Part shown: in pieces, positions 45,458 to 53,572 of the stretch
Layout: every line of letters begins with the position of its first letter
Position numbering within the stretch: the first letter of the stretch is position 1
NCBI RefSeq assembly: GCF_900099915.1
Contig: NZ_FNDB01000001.1
Coordinates: 310,001-374,000, forward strand
DNA length: 64,000 nt
Source of the DNA: Flavobacterium omnivorum
GTDB taxonomy: Bacteria > Bacteroidota > Bacteroidia > Flavobacteriales > Flavobacteriaceae
Direction: 5' to 3'
Notes under the pieces: model-generated
Database searches by the model: none
What the model saw: only the letters and a program-made list of their open reading frames with translations
What the model was told of the DNA's origin: nothing
Translations under genes and position numbers: made by a program

Positions 45458-46018
45458 GTGAAAATTTATATAAAAAACATGGTTTGTGGCCGTTGTGAAA
45501 TGGCCGTTTCGGCAGAGTTGGAAAAAATGGGGCTTTCTATTCTTGCGATGCAATTAGGGGAAGTAGAAATTAGAAGTGATTTGGACGAAAGTCAAGTGCA
45601 ATTGCTGTCAAAAAACCTGAGCTTACTTGGTTTTGAACTATTAGATGATAAGGAAAATAAGACTGTCGAAAGGATTAAAAATTTAATAATTGGCTTGGTA
45701 CATTATAAAAAGGAACAACTGAAAGGTAATTTGTCAAATTATTTAGCCGCAGATTTAAGGCAGGATTATAGTATTTTGAGTAAGCTATTTTCAGAAAAAG
45801 AGGGGGCAACAATCGAACATTATTTTATTGCTCAAAAAATTGAACGGGCAAAAGAACTATTAATCTACAACGAAATGACGTTAAGTGAAATTGCATTCCA
45901 GCTGAACTATAGTAATGTGGCGCATTTAAGTAATCAATTCAAAAAAACTACTGGTTTTACCCCGACCCATTTCAAGCAATTGAAGGATAAAAATAGAAAA
46001 CAGCTCGATGAATTGTAA
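45458..46018 (+). CDS. AraC-type regulator with an N-terminal HMA-like metal domain
   Basis: A 186-residue protein starting at GTG, 4 bases after the DUF305 frame. Residues 1-65 resemble a ferredoxin-like HMA domain with CxxC (MKIYIKNMVCGRCEMAVSAE). Residues about 118-180 are a complete AraC/XylS double helix-turn-helix (YFIAQKIERAKELLIYNEMT, then SEIAFQLNYSNVAHLSNQFKKTTGFTP). A regulator that binds a soft metal directly through CGRC is the obvious reading, with the adjacent copper genes as targets. I have seen similar short AraC proteins near CopA in Bacteroidota, but ligand and sites are not established. Confidence 0.85.
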   Translation: MKIYIKNMVCGRCEMAVSAELEKMGLSILAMQLGEVEIRSDLDESQVQLLSKNLSLLGFELLDDKENKTVERIKNLIIGLVHYKKEQLKGNLSNYLAADLRQDYSILSKLFSEKEGATIEHYFIAQKIERAKELLIYNEMTLSEIAFQLNYSNVAHLSNQFKKTTGFTPTHFKQLKDKNRKQLDEL

Positions 46019-46104
46019 ATTATACAAAGCTTATCCAGAATTGTGTAACAAAATAAAGTAGTCTCATTCGGATATTTGTAATGTTAATTTAAAAATGCAA
46101 AGAA

Positions 46105-48903
46105 ATGAAACATACCTTTACCATTACCGGAATGAGTTGCGATGGTTGTCGCAGCAAAGTGGAGAAAACACTGAATGCTATTGATGGGGTTGAAGCTGTT
46201 GTTTCATTAGAGCCATCATTAGCAACCATCACAATGGAAAAACATATTCCTACTACACAGTTGCAAGAAGCCATAGCTGCTGCCGGGAATTATTCTATTG
46301 AGATAAGCAAGCCGGTAGCTGCTGAAGAAAAAACTATCGAGGGGCCAGCTGGGAAATCTTGCTGCGGTACTCCAATAGGTCAACAAAACAAAAACAGTAA
46401 TCAACATCATAAAGACGAAGCCAAGATACCCGAGAATAAGGCAGGAAAATATTATTGCCCTATGCATTGCGAAGGCAATAAAGTATATGACGAACCGGGT
46501 GATTGTCCCGTTTGCGGAATGCATTTAGTAAAAGAACCCGAATTGAGTTCAACCAATGTTGCAGCTGATGAAAAAGCGGAAGAGCCAGTTGCGAAATCGT
46601 GCTGTGGTACTCCAACACATCAACACGAGAAAGGCAGTCACCATCATATAGAGGAAACAGACATCCCCAAGAATGCGGCAGGAAAATATTATTGTCCCAT
46701 GCATTGCGAAGGGGAGAAAGTATATGGCAAAGCGGGAGATTGTCCTGTTTGCGGAATGGATTTGGTAAAAGCACCCGATTTAATTCCCGCAAAAACAATG
46801 TACACTTGCCCCATGCATCCTGAAATAATCCAGGAAGGGCCGGGTTCCTGTCCGATATGCGGAATGGATTTAGTACCTATGGAACCTAGCGAAAGCGAAG
46901 ATAACAAGACGTATCTTGACTTAGTGCGTAAAATGAAAATTGCCGTTGTTTTTACGCTGCCTATTTTTATCATTGCGATGTCAGAAATGATACCTAATAA
47001 TCCTTTGATGAAATTAATGGATATGTCAAGTTGGAATTGGGTACAGTTTGGATTATCACTTCCCGTGGTTTTTTATGCGTGTTGGATGTTTTTTGTGCGT
47101 GCCTGGAAGTCTCTAATTACATGGAATTTAAATATGTTTACGCTCATCGGAATCGGTTCTGGGGTCGCTTTTCTATTTAGTGTATTTGGCCTGTTTTTTC
47201 CGGAACTTTTTCCAAATGAATTCAAAACAGAAGGCGGAACAGTGCATCTGTATTTTGAAGCAACAACGGTAATCCTAACTTTAGTTTTGCTGGGTCAGCT
47301 TTTAGAAGCCAAAGCACATAGTAGAACCAGCGGAGCGATAAAAGAATTGTTGAAACTGGCTCCAACCGAAGCCACTTTGGTGATTGATGGAAATGATAAA
47401 GTAATCTCCATTCATGATATAAAAAAAGGGGATTTGTTACGGGTGAAACCGGGAGATAAGATACCGGTAGATGGGAAGATTACCGATGGAGAAAGTACGA
47501 TTGATGAATCCATGATATCGGGAGAACCTATTCCCGTTGACAAAAAGATTGATGATTCCGTTATTGCCGGAACCATAAACGGCAACAAATCATTTGTGAT
47601 GATTGCCGAAAAAATAGGTTCAGAAACGGTACTTTCGCAAATTGTGCAAATGGTAAATGATGCGAGTCGTTCCAGAGCTCCAATTCAAAAACTAGCTGAT
47701 AAAATTGCCAAATATTTTGTGCCAATAGTTGTTATTACTTCAGTAATCACTTTTTTTGTTTGGGCAAAATTTGGACCGGAACCTGCATTGGTTTACGGAT
47801 TTATTAATGCGATTGCGGTATTAATTATTGCCTGTCCTTGTGCTTTGGGATTAGCCACGCCAATGTCAGTGATGGTGGGTGTAGGGAAAGGAGCCCAATC
47901 TGGAGTGTTGATAAAAAATGCGGAAGCCCTGGAAAATATGAACAAAGTAAATGTTCTGATTACCGATAAAACAGGAACAATTACGGAAGGAAAACCTTCT
48001 GTAGAGAAAGTATTCGCTATAAATAATGATGATGATTCTTTATTGCAAAGCATCGCTTCTCTAAATCAGTACAGCGAACATCCTTTGGCGCAAGCCGTAG
48101 TCAATTTTGCGAAAGCTGCAACCGTTTCATTAATCGAAGTGAAGGATTTTGAAGCGGTTTCTGGAAAAGGGGTTACAGGTACGGTAACCAATAAAAAAGT
48201 AGCGCTGGGAAATAAAAAATTGATGGAACAAGTGAGCGCTACAGTTTCGCCCGAACTGGAAAATCAGATTATCGCTGAGCAAAAATTAGGTAAAACAGTT
48301 TCCTATATTTCAGTTGACGGAATTGCAGCGGGGTTTGTGTCGATAACGGATGCCATAAAACCAACAAGTGTCGAAGCCATAAAAGAATTAATACGTCAAG
48401 GTGTTGAGGTGATTATGATGACGGGTGACAATGAAAATACGGCAAAAGCAGTCGCTCAGGAATTGCATTTAAGTTCTTATAAAGCGGGTTGTTTACCAGA
48501 AGATAAACTCAAAGAAATTAAACGACTACAATCCGAAGGGAAAATTGTAGCCATGGCGGGGGACGGAATCAACGATGCTCCTGCTTTGGCGCAAGCCGAC
48601 ATAGGCATTGCTATGGGAACCGGAACGGATGTAGCTATTGAAAGTGCTAAAATTACGTTGGTAAAAGGCGATTTACAAGGAATAGTTAAGGCCAAGAATT
48701 TAAGCCACGCGGTTATGAAAAATATTAAACAAAATTTATTCTTTGCCTTTTTCTATAATGTATTGGGAATTCCAATTGCTGCGGGAGTTTTGTATCCGTT
48801 TTTTGGAGTTTTGCTCTCGCCAATGATAGCTGCTTTGGCAATGAGTTTTAGTTCGGTTTCTGTCATCGCAAATGCATTAAGATTACGAAGTTTAAAGCTT
48901 TAA
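46105..48903 (+). CDS. copA: Copper-translocating P1B-type ATPase with one HMA and three HMBD modules
   Basis: A 932-residue pump. Residues 1-68 are an HMA domain (GMSCDGCRSKVEK). Three HMBD modules follow at about 115-142, 194-221 and 233-258 (each YxCPMH...CPxCGM), the first two within a tandem duplication that also repeats KSCCGTP and a His-rich spacer. Then come eight membrane segments with the metal-site CPC (IACPCALGLATP, about 576-578), the phospho-acceptor Asp in DKTGT (about 621), SEHPLAQAV, MTGDNENTA and GDGINDAPAL. It exports Cu(I) (or Ag(I)) from the cytoplasm using ATP. Only one HMBD is usual. Confidence 0.95.
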   Translation: MKHTFTITGMSCDGCRSKVEKTLNAIDGVEAVVSLEPSLATITMEKHIPTTQLQEAIAAAGNYSIEISKPVAAEEKTIEGPAGKSCCGTPIGQQNKNSNQHHKDEAKIPENKAGKYYCPMHCEGNKVYDEPGDCPVCGMHLVKEPELSSTNVAADEKAEEPVAKSCCGTPTHQHEKGSHHHIEETDIPKNAAGKYYCPMHCEGEKVYGKAGDCPVCGMDLVKAPDLIPAKTMYTCPMHPEIIQEGPGSCPICGMDLVPMEPSESEDNKTYLDLVRKMKIAVVFTLPIFIIAMSEMIPNNPLMKLMDMSSWNWVQFGLSLPVVFYACWMFFVRAWKSLITWNLNMFTLIGIGSGVAFLFSVFGLFFPELFPNEFKTEGGTVHLYFEATTVILTLVLLGQLLEAKAHSRTSGAIKELLKLAPTEATLVIDGNDKVISIHDIKKGDLLRVKPGDKIPVDGKITDGESTIDESMISGEPIPVDKKIDDSVIAGTINGNKSFVMIAEKIGSETVLSQIVQMVNDASRSRAPIQKLADKIAKYFVPIVVITSVITFFVWAKFGPEPALVYGFINAIAVLIIACPCALGLATPMSVMVGVGKGAQSGVLIKNAEALENMNKVNVLITDKTGTITEGKPSVEKVFAINNDDDSLLQSIASLNQYSEHPLAQAVVNFAKAATVSLIEVKDFEAVSGKGVTGTVTNKKVALGNKKLMEQVSATVSPELENQIIAEQKLGKTVSYISVDGIAAGFVSITDAIKPTSVEAIKELIRQGVEVIMMTGDNENTAKAVAQELHLSSYKAGCLPEDKLKEIKRLQSEGKIVAMAGDGINDAPALAQADIGIAMGTGTDVAIESAKITLVKGDLQGIVKAKNLSHAVMKNIKQNLFFAFFYNVLGIPIAAGVLYPFFGVLLSPMIAALAMSFSSVSVIANALRLRSLKL
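46319..46785 (+). repeat. Tandem duplication within copA (about 79 residues)
   Basis: Two consecutive segments share AA-EEK-like linkers, KSCCGTP, a His-rich spacer, IPxNxAGKYYCPMHCEG and GDCPVCGMxLVKxP. The second copy starts 237 bases after the first. The duplication supplies an additional HMBD module. Confidence 0.75.
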
Positions 48904-49093
48904 ATAAAGAAGTTGTTGCAATTTTTTGGAGTTACAACTTGTATTATGCTCGGTTGCAAATTAGGTTTGGGTTGTTTTAAATATGGAAAATTACATTGAA
49001 TGCGAAGAAATTTTCTTAACTTTATAGTACGATTTTAATTGGTTTTATTTTTTAATTAATTGATTTTCAATAACTAAAAAATAGTATACTCAA

Positions 49094-49543
49094 ATGAAAA
49101 TAATATTAGCAACCGATGGTTCGCCTTTTAGTTTAGCAATGGTCAAAGATTTTGCTCATTGGACTTTACCTCTAAATACAAAAGTAAAAATCATCTCAGT
49201 TTATGATGGAGATACTCTTATGAATGTGGCTCCAATGGGAGTTTTAACGGAATATTACGACGATGCTAATATGAATTCTTTGCAATTTGCAGAGAAGTCT
49301 GTAGCTGCAGCAGCGGAAATTATTAGAAATAAAAATCCTGAACTTGCAGTTTTAACGCAGGCAATAGAGGGAGTTCCTAAAACTGTTATTGTTGATGAAG
49401 CGGAAAAGTTTGGCGCTGATTTAATTGTTCTTGGATCGCATGGTTATGGTCTTATCGACCGTCTTTTATTAGGATCGGTTTCACAGTCCGTTGCACTTCA
49501 TGCAAAATGTTCTGTTGAAATTGTTCGTAAAAAAACAATATGA
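49094..49543 (+). CDS. Universal stress protein (UspA family)
   Basis: A 149-residue single-domain protein. It starts MKIILATDGSPFSLAMVKDF and carries the ATP-binding pattern GSHGYGLIDRLLLGSVSQSV near the end. UspA-type proteins of this class bind ATP and respond to stress; a specific role in metal stress is suggested only by its location between copA and the Met-rich genes. A 190-base gap separates it from copA and a 201-base gap follows, with nothing recognised in either. Confidence 0.9.
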   Translation: MKIILATDGSPFSLAMVKDFAHWTLPLNTKVKIISVYDGDTLMNVAPMGVLTEYYDDANMNSLQFAEKSVAAAAEIIRNKNPELAVLTQAIEGVPKTVIVDEAEKFGADLIVLGSHGYGLIDRLLLGSVSQSVALHAKCSVEIVRKKTI

Positions 49544-49744
49544 AAGTGCAATCGTAGTGTAATAGAAAAAGTGCAAGTGATTTTCTACTAAGAAAAGAAT
49601 GAAATTCGGTTCGTTGACTAGCCTTAATTTTGAATAAAAATAGGAAGTGATTATATAAATTTTTTTCAAAATTCAACAAGGTTTTTTCGTTTTAAAACGC
49701 AGACCTTTATTGGGTTAATAGTTTTAACAAATAAATTCAATATC

Positions 49745-50365
49745 ATGAAAACAGCACAAAAAATTATATTATCGATTGGGTTAATTGGCCTTCTATATTC
49801 CTGTCAGTCAACCAATCAGGTTCTCTCAAAGTCAAATAAGAGAATGGAAATTATGAATGAGATTGCTAATAATGAAAGTATGTCTAAAGAGATGATGGGT
49901 ATACTTATGAACAGCAAAAGTGGTATGATGATGATGCAGGAGAAAGAAAAGGAAATGATGAAAGATAGTCAAGCGAAAATGAGGACAATGATGAAGGAAA
50001 ATCCCTAATTGATGAAAAGTATGATGTCAGAAATGATGAAGAATAATCCAGAAATGATGAAAGAGAATCATGCTAAAATGATGGTAATAATGAAGGAAAA
50101 TCCGGAAATGATGAAAGGTATGATGTCCGAAATGATGAAAGGAATGAAGGATAATCCCGAAATGATGAAAAGTATGATGGCAAACATGATGGAATTATCA
50201 AAAGGAGATGATGCTATGATGTCTGGAATGTGCAAAGAGATGATGGATAGTCCCGAGATGATGAAAATGATGGAAACAATGAAAGGTAAAAAAATGGACA
50301 TGAAAAAAATGAAAACGATGAATAAAAAACCAGAAAAGAAAGAAGATCATAAAGCGCATCATTAA
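49745..50365 (+). pseudogene. Met-rich lipoprotein gene split by an in-frame TAA
   Basis: The first part (87 residues) has a lipoprotein signal (GLLYSC) and Met-rich repeats (SGMMMMQEKEKEMMKDSQAK). It stops at TAA (50006-50008) after KENP. The same frame continues without a gap for 118 residues (MMKSMMSEMMKNNPEMMKEN and so on, ending in a His/Lys tail). In intact repeats the sequence after KENP is EMMK, encoded GAA ATG ATG; here it reads TAA TTG ATG. A restarted product would lack a signal and stay in the cytoplasm. The intact ancestor would be a periplasmic Met-rich copper-binding lipoprotein of about 205 residues. Confidence 0.75.
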
Positions 50366-50395
50366 TATTTAATCTAACCACAAGCTTAAAGAATC

Positions 50396-50536
50396 ATGTT
50401 AAATAACGGTAACGGAGAAATGCATATGGGAGAATATTCTTTCATGGGAATGAATCCATTTTGGTTAATTTTAGTAATTGTGCTGCTTCTTTTTGCGTTG
50501 GTAATGTTAAACCGATTTAGAAAAAATAATAATTAA
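50396..50536 (+). CDS. Small membrane peptide with Met-rich head (first paralogue)
   Basis: A 46-residue protein: MLNNGNGEMHMGEYSFMGMN, then PFW, one membrane segment (LILVIVLLLFALVML) and a basic end (NRFRKNNN). It lies between the Met-rich pseudogene and the multicopper oxidase, 13 bases before the latter. The peptide at 53284, directly after the oxidase, has the same plan and shares M.M..YSFMGM..FW. Two copies flanking the oxidase argue that both are real genes. Methionines on the outer face could bind Cu(I); this is inference. Confidence 0.65.
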   Translation: MLNNGNGEMHMGEYSFMGMNPFWLILVIVLLLFALVMLNRFRKNNN

Positions 50537-50549
50537 TTCAAAATTTAGA

Positions 50550-53165
50550 ATGTTAAAAATGAGAATAATACTAATAGTTTTGATTCTGTTTATTGGTACT
50601 TTTGTGCAAGCGGAAAATAGCAATGACAGAAATATTTCCAGAAAAATGGCTATTCAACAGGTACAGCCTGTAACCTATACTTGTGTAATGCATCCTGAAA
50701 TTCATGCTACTAAACCCGGAAAATGTCCTAAGTGTGGTATGGATTTGATTAAAGAAAAGGCACAACCAGAAAAAAAACCGGTGCAGAAGAAACAAGCGTC
50801 AAAGCCAATAGTGAAAACAGCGGTTTCAGTAAAAGCAAAACCTGTTGAGTCTAAAGCAGCAACAGAAGATTTCCACGGTAATCATGCTACTGTTTCTGCA
50901 ACCAATACGACTGTCAAAGAGGGGATTGTTAAGAAATTAGTTAAAAGTGCGCCGTCAAGAACGGTTCGCTACGACCTACATGTTCGCGATACGATTGTTA
51001 ATTTTTCAGGGAAAGAAAAAAGAGCCATTGCAGTAAATGGACAAATTCCTATGCCTACATTAACTTTTACCGAAGGTGATACAGCCGAAATTCATGTTTA
51101 CAATCATTTGAAGGAGTCTACCTCTTTGCACTGGCATGGTTTAATGTTGCCCAATAAAGAAGATGGTGTGCCTTTTTTGACGCAAATGCCTATTGAACCA
51201 GGAGCGGAATTTGTGTATAAATTCCCAATAATTCAATCAGGAACACACTGGTACCACAGCCATAGTGGTTTGCAAGAGCAAATAGGAATGTACGGTTCTA
51301 TGATTTTAAATAAAAAATCAGATGATCCAACCTTTAGAAATGGAATAGATGATATTCCGCAAATCCCAGTAATTTTAAGTGAATGGACCGATTATAAACC
51401 TGAGAATGTGCATCGGATGTTGCACAATGCTTCCGATTGGTTTGCTATTAAAAAAGGAACCACGCAAAGTTATGCCGAAGCTATTAAAGCAGGACATTTT
51501 CAAACCAAATTAACCAACGAATGGAAACGTATGTTGGCCATGGATGTGAGTGATATCTACTATGATAAATTTCTAATAAACGGACAGAATGAAAGTCAAC
51601 TCTCGCAATTTAAAGCAGGTGATAAAGTACGTTTACGAATTTCTAATGGTGGCGCCTCATCTTATTTTTGGTTAAACTATGCCGGTGGAAAAATGACTGT
51701 AGTGGCTAATGATGGAAATGATGTTGAACCTTTAGAAGTGGATCGATTAATCATTGGTGTTTCTGAAACCTATGATGTCATTGTTACAATTCCTGCTGGA
51801 AATGCTTCGTATGAATTTTTAGCTACACCCGAAGACAGAACTAAATCAACATCAATTTATATTGGTCAAGGGATTAAACAATTAAGTAGTCCAATGCCAA
51901 AACTAAAATATTTTGAAGGCATGAAGATGATGAATAACATGATGAATATGGACGGAACTATGAATGACATGGGAATGGACATGTCTATGCAAAAAATGGA
52001 TATGAATACGGTGATGTATCCAGAAATAGTTGGGGCTGCAGACAAGAAGCCAATGAAAATGGATGCTGGAATGGACCATTCTAAATCGGACAAAGAGCCA
52101 ATGAAAATGGATGCTGAAATGGAGCATTCAAAACATGTAATGAATGGAGATATCACTACCTTGAATTATGGAATGCTAAAATCGCCTACGAAGACTACAC
52201 TTGACAAAAACGCTCCTGTTCGAGAAATACGGTTCGAATTAACAGGGAATATGAATCGGTATGTGTGGAGTATGGATAATAAAGTACTTTCAGAAGTAGA
52301 TAAAATTTTAATTAAAAAAGGAGAAATTGTTCGCATCACGTTGTTCAATAATTCCATGATGCGTCACCCAATGCACTTACATGGACACGATTTTAGAGTG
52401 TTAAACGGACTAGGGGACTACGCTCCATTAAAAAATGTATTGGATATCATGCCTATGGAAACAGATGTGATTGAATTTGCAGCAAATGCTGATGGAGACT
52501 GGTTCTTTCATTGTCACATTCTCTATCACATGATGGCAGGTATGAATAGAGTGTTTAGCTATGAAAATTCGCAACTAAACCCCTACTTACCAAATAAAGC
52601 AGTAGCCTATAAAAAGTTGCAATCAGAAAGTAACGGATTGCATTTTATGGCTGAAAATGATTTTGCTACTAACGGAAATGATGGGCAAGCAATGGTACAA
52701 AGTGCGCGTTGGAGTTTTGCTACAGAATGGCGCTTAGGATATAATGATGATCATGGTTATGAATCAGAAACACATATAGGTAGATACATTGGAAGAAATC
52801 AATGGTTTATGCCCTTTATTGGTTTTGATGCTCGATACAGAAAGCTAGGTTATAATGAAGTAGAGAAAAATATTTTTGGTCAAAAAAGTACTAAAGACCA
52901 ACGTATTCAAGTAAGTTTAGGTTTTAGTTACACACTGCCACTACTAATAATTGCGCAAGCTGAAGTATATCATGATGGAAATATAAGAATGCAGTTAATG
53001 CGAGAAGATATTCCAGTTGCAAAACGCTTGAGAATGGCCTTTATGGTTAATACTGATAAAGAATACATGGCAGGATTAAAATACATTATTGGCAAAAATC
53101 TTGGAATCACCACCCATTATGATAGTGATATGGGAGTGGGTTTTGGGTTGAATGTCAATTATTAA
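50550..53165 (+). CDS. Multicopper oxidase with N-terminal HMBD and C-terminal barrel-like domain
   Basis: An 871-residue secreted protein. After the signal peptide (IILIVLILFIGTFVQA) comes an HMBD module (about residues 45-68, CVMHPEIHATKPGKCPKCGM). The laccase-type core has all four copper motifs: HWHGLML, HWYHSHSG, HPMHLHGHDFRVL and HCHILYHMMAGM (about 653-664, type-1 ligands with Met). A Met/His-rich loop with duplicated KEPMKMDAxM units lies at about 470-535. From about 715 to the end there is a CopB-like outer-membrane-type segment (WSFATEWRLGYNDDHGYESE ... GITTHYDSDMGVGFGLNVNY). It probably oxidises Cu(I) to Cu(II) in the periplasm. The three-part fusion is notable. Confidence 0.9.
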   Translation: MLKMRIILIVLILFIGTFVQAENSNDRNISRKMAIQQVQPVTYTCVMHPEIHATKPGKCPKCGMDLIKEKAQPEKKPVQKKQASKPIVKTAVSVKAKPVESKAATEDFHGNHATVSATNTTVKEGIVKKLVKSAPSRTVRYDLHVRDTIVNFSGKEKRAIAVNGQIPMPTLTFTEGDTAEIHVYNHLKESTSLHWHGLMLPNKEDGVPFLTQMPIEPGAEFVYKFPIIQSGTHWYHSHSGLQEQIGMYGSMILNKKSDDPTFRNGIDDIPQIPVILSEWTDYKPENVHRMLHNASDWFAIKKGTTQSYAEAIKAGHFQTKLTNEWKRMLAMDVSDIYYDKFLINGQNESQLSQFKAGDKVRLRISNGGASSYFWLNYAGGKMTVVANDGNDVEPLEVDRLIIGVSETYDVIVTIPAGNASYEFLATPEDRTKSTSIYIGQGIKQLSSPMPKLKYFEGMKMMNNMMNMDGTMNDMGMDMSMQKMDMNTVMYPEIVGAADKKPMKMDAGMDHSKSDKEPMKMDAEMEHSKHVMNGDITTLNYGMLKSPTKTTLDKNAPVREIRFELTGNMNRYVWSMDNKVLSEVDKILIKKGEIVRITLFNNSMMRHPMHLHGHDFRVLNGLGDYAPLKNVLDIMPMETDVIEFAANADGDWFFHCHILYHMMAGMNRVFSYENSQLNPYLPNKAVAYKKLQSESNGLHFMAENDFATNGNDGQAMVQSARWSFATEWRLGYNDDHGYESETHIGRYIGRNQWFMPFIGFDARYRKLGYNEVEKNIFGQKSTKDQRIQVSLGFSYTLPLLIIAQAEVYHDGNIRMQLMREDIPVAKRLRMAFMVNTDKEYMAGLKYIIGKNLGITTHYDSDMGVGFGLNVNY

Positions 53166-53283
53166 TCACACTCAGAACGTGTTTTTCTAAAATACGAGCT
53201 TGAGTATTGCTTTGAAAAGAGGTGCAAAATCTCAGTACAATTATAACCGCAGGAGCACTATATCTTGCTAATACGATAAAATT

Positions 53284-53421
53284 ATGAATACTACAGGACA
53301 TGAAGGAATGCTCATGGATGGCTACTCATTTATGGGAATGCATTGGTTTTGGTGGGGCTCTATCTTGATTTTTGCACTTATACTATTAGCAGCAGCACAT
53401 CTCTACAAAAAAAGAAAATAA
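53284..53421 (+). CDS. Small membrane peptide with Met-rich head (second paralogue)
   Basis: A 45-residue protein: MNTTGHEGMLMDGYSFMGMH, then WFWWG, a membrane segment (SILIFALILLAAAHL) and a basic tail (YKKRK). It follows the multicopper oxidase by 118 bases and is a paralogue of the peptide at 50396. Both carry YSFMGM before an aromatic cluster. Function unknown; a role in copper passage or in anchoring the oxidase at the membrane is inferred from location only. Confidence 0.65.
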   Translation: MNTTGHEGMLMDGYSFMGMHWFWWGSILIFALILLAAAHLYKKRK

Positions 53422-53572
53422 TCTTAAAGAAAAACTGGGAATATTATTTCAGTAAAAAAAATTACCCGCGGACTACTAAAAGTAATTGATAATTTGCAAT
53501 TTTTACTCAGTAAGTTCAATAGAGTTTGAAATTATTAATTTAAATATTGCATTTGTTTCGAGCGTCTAATTT

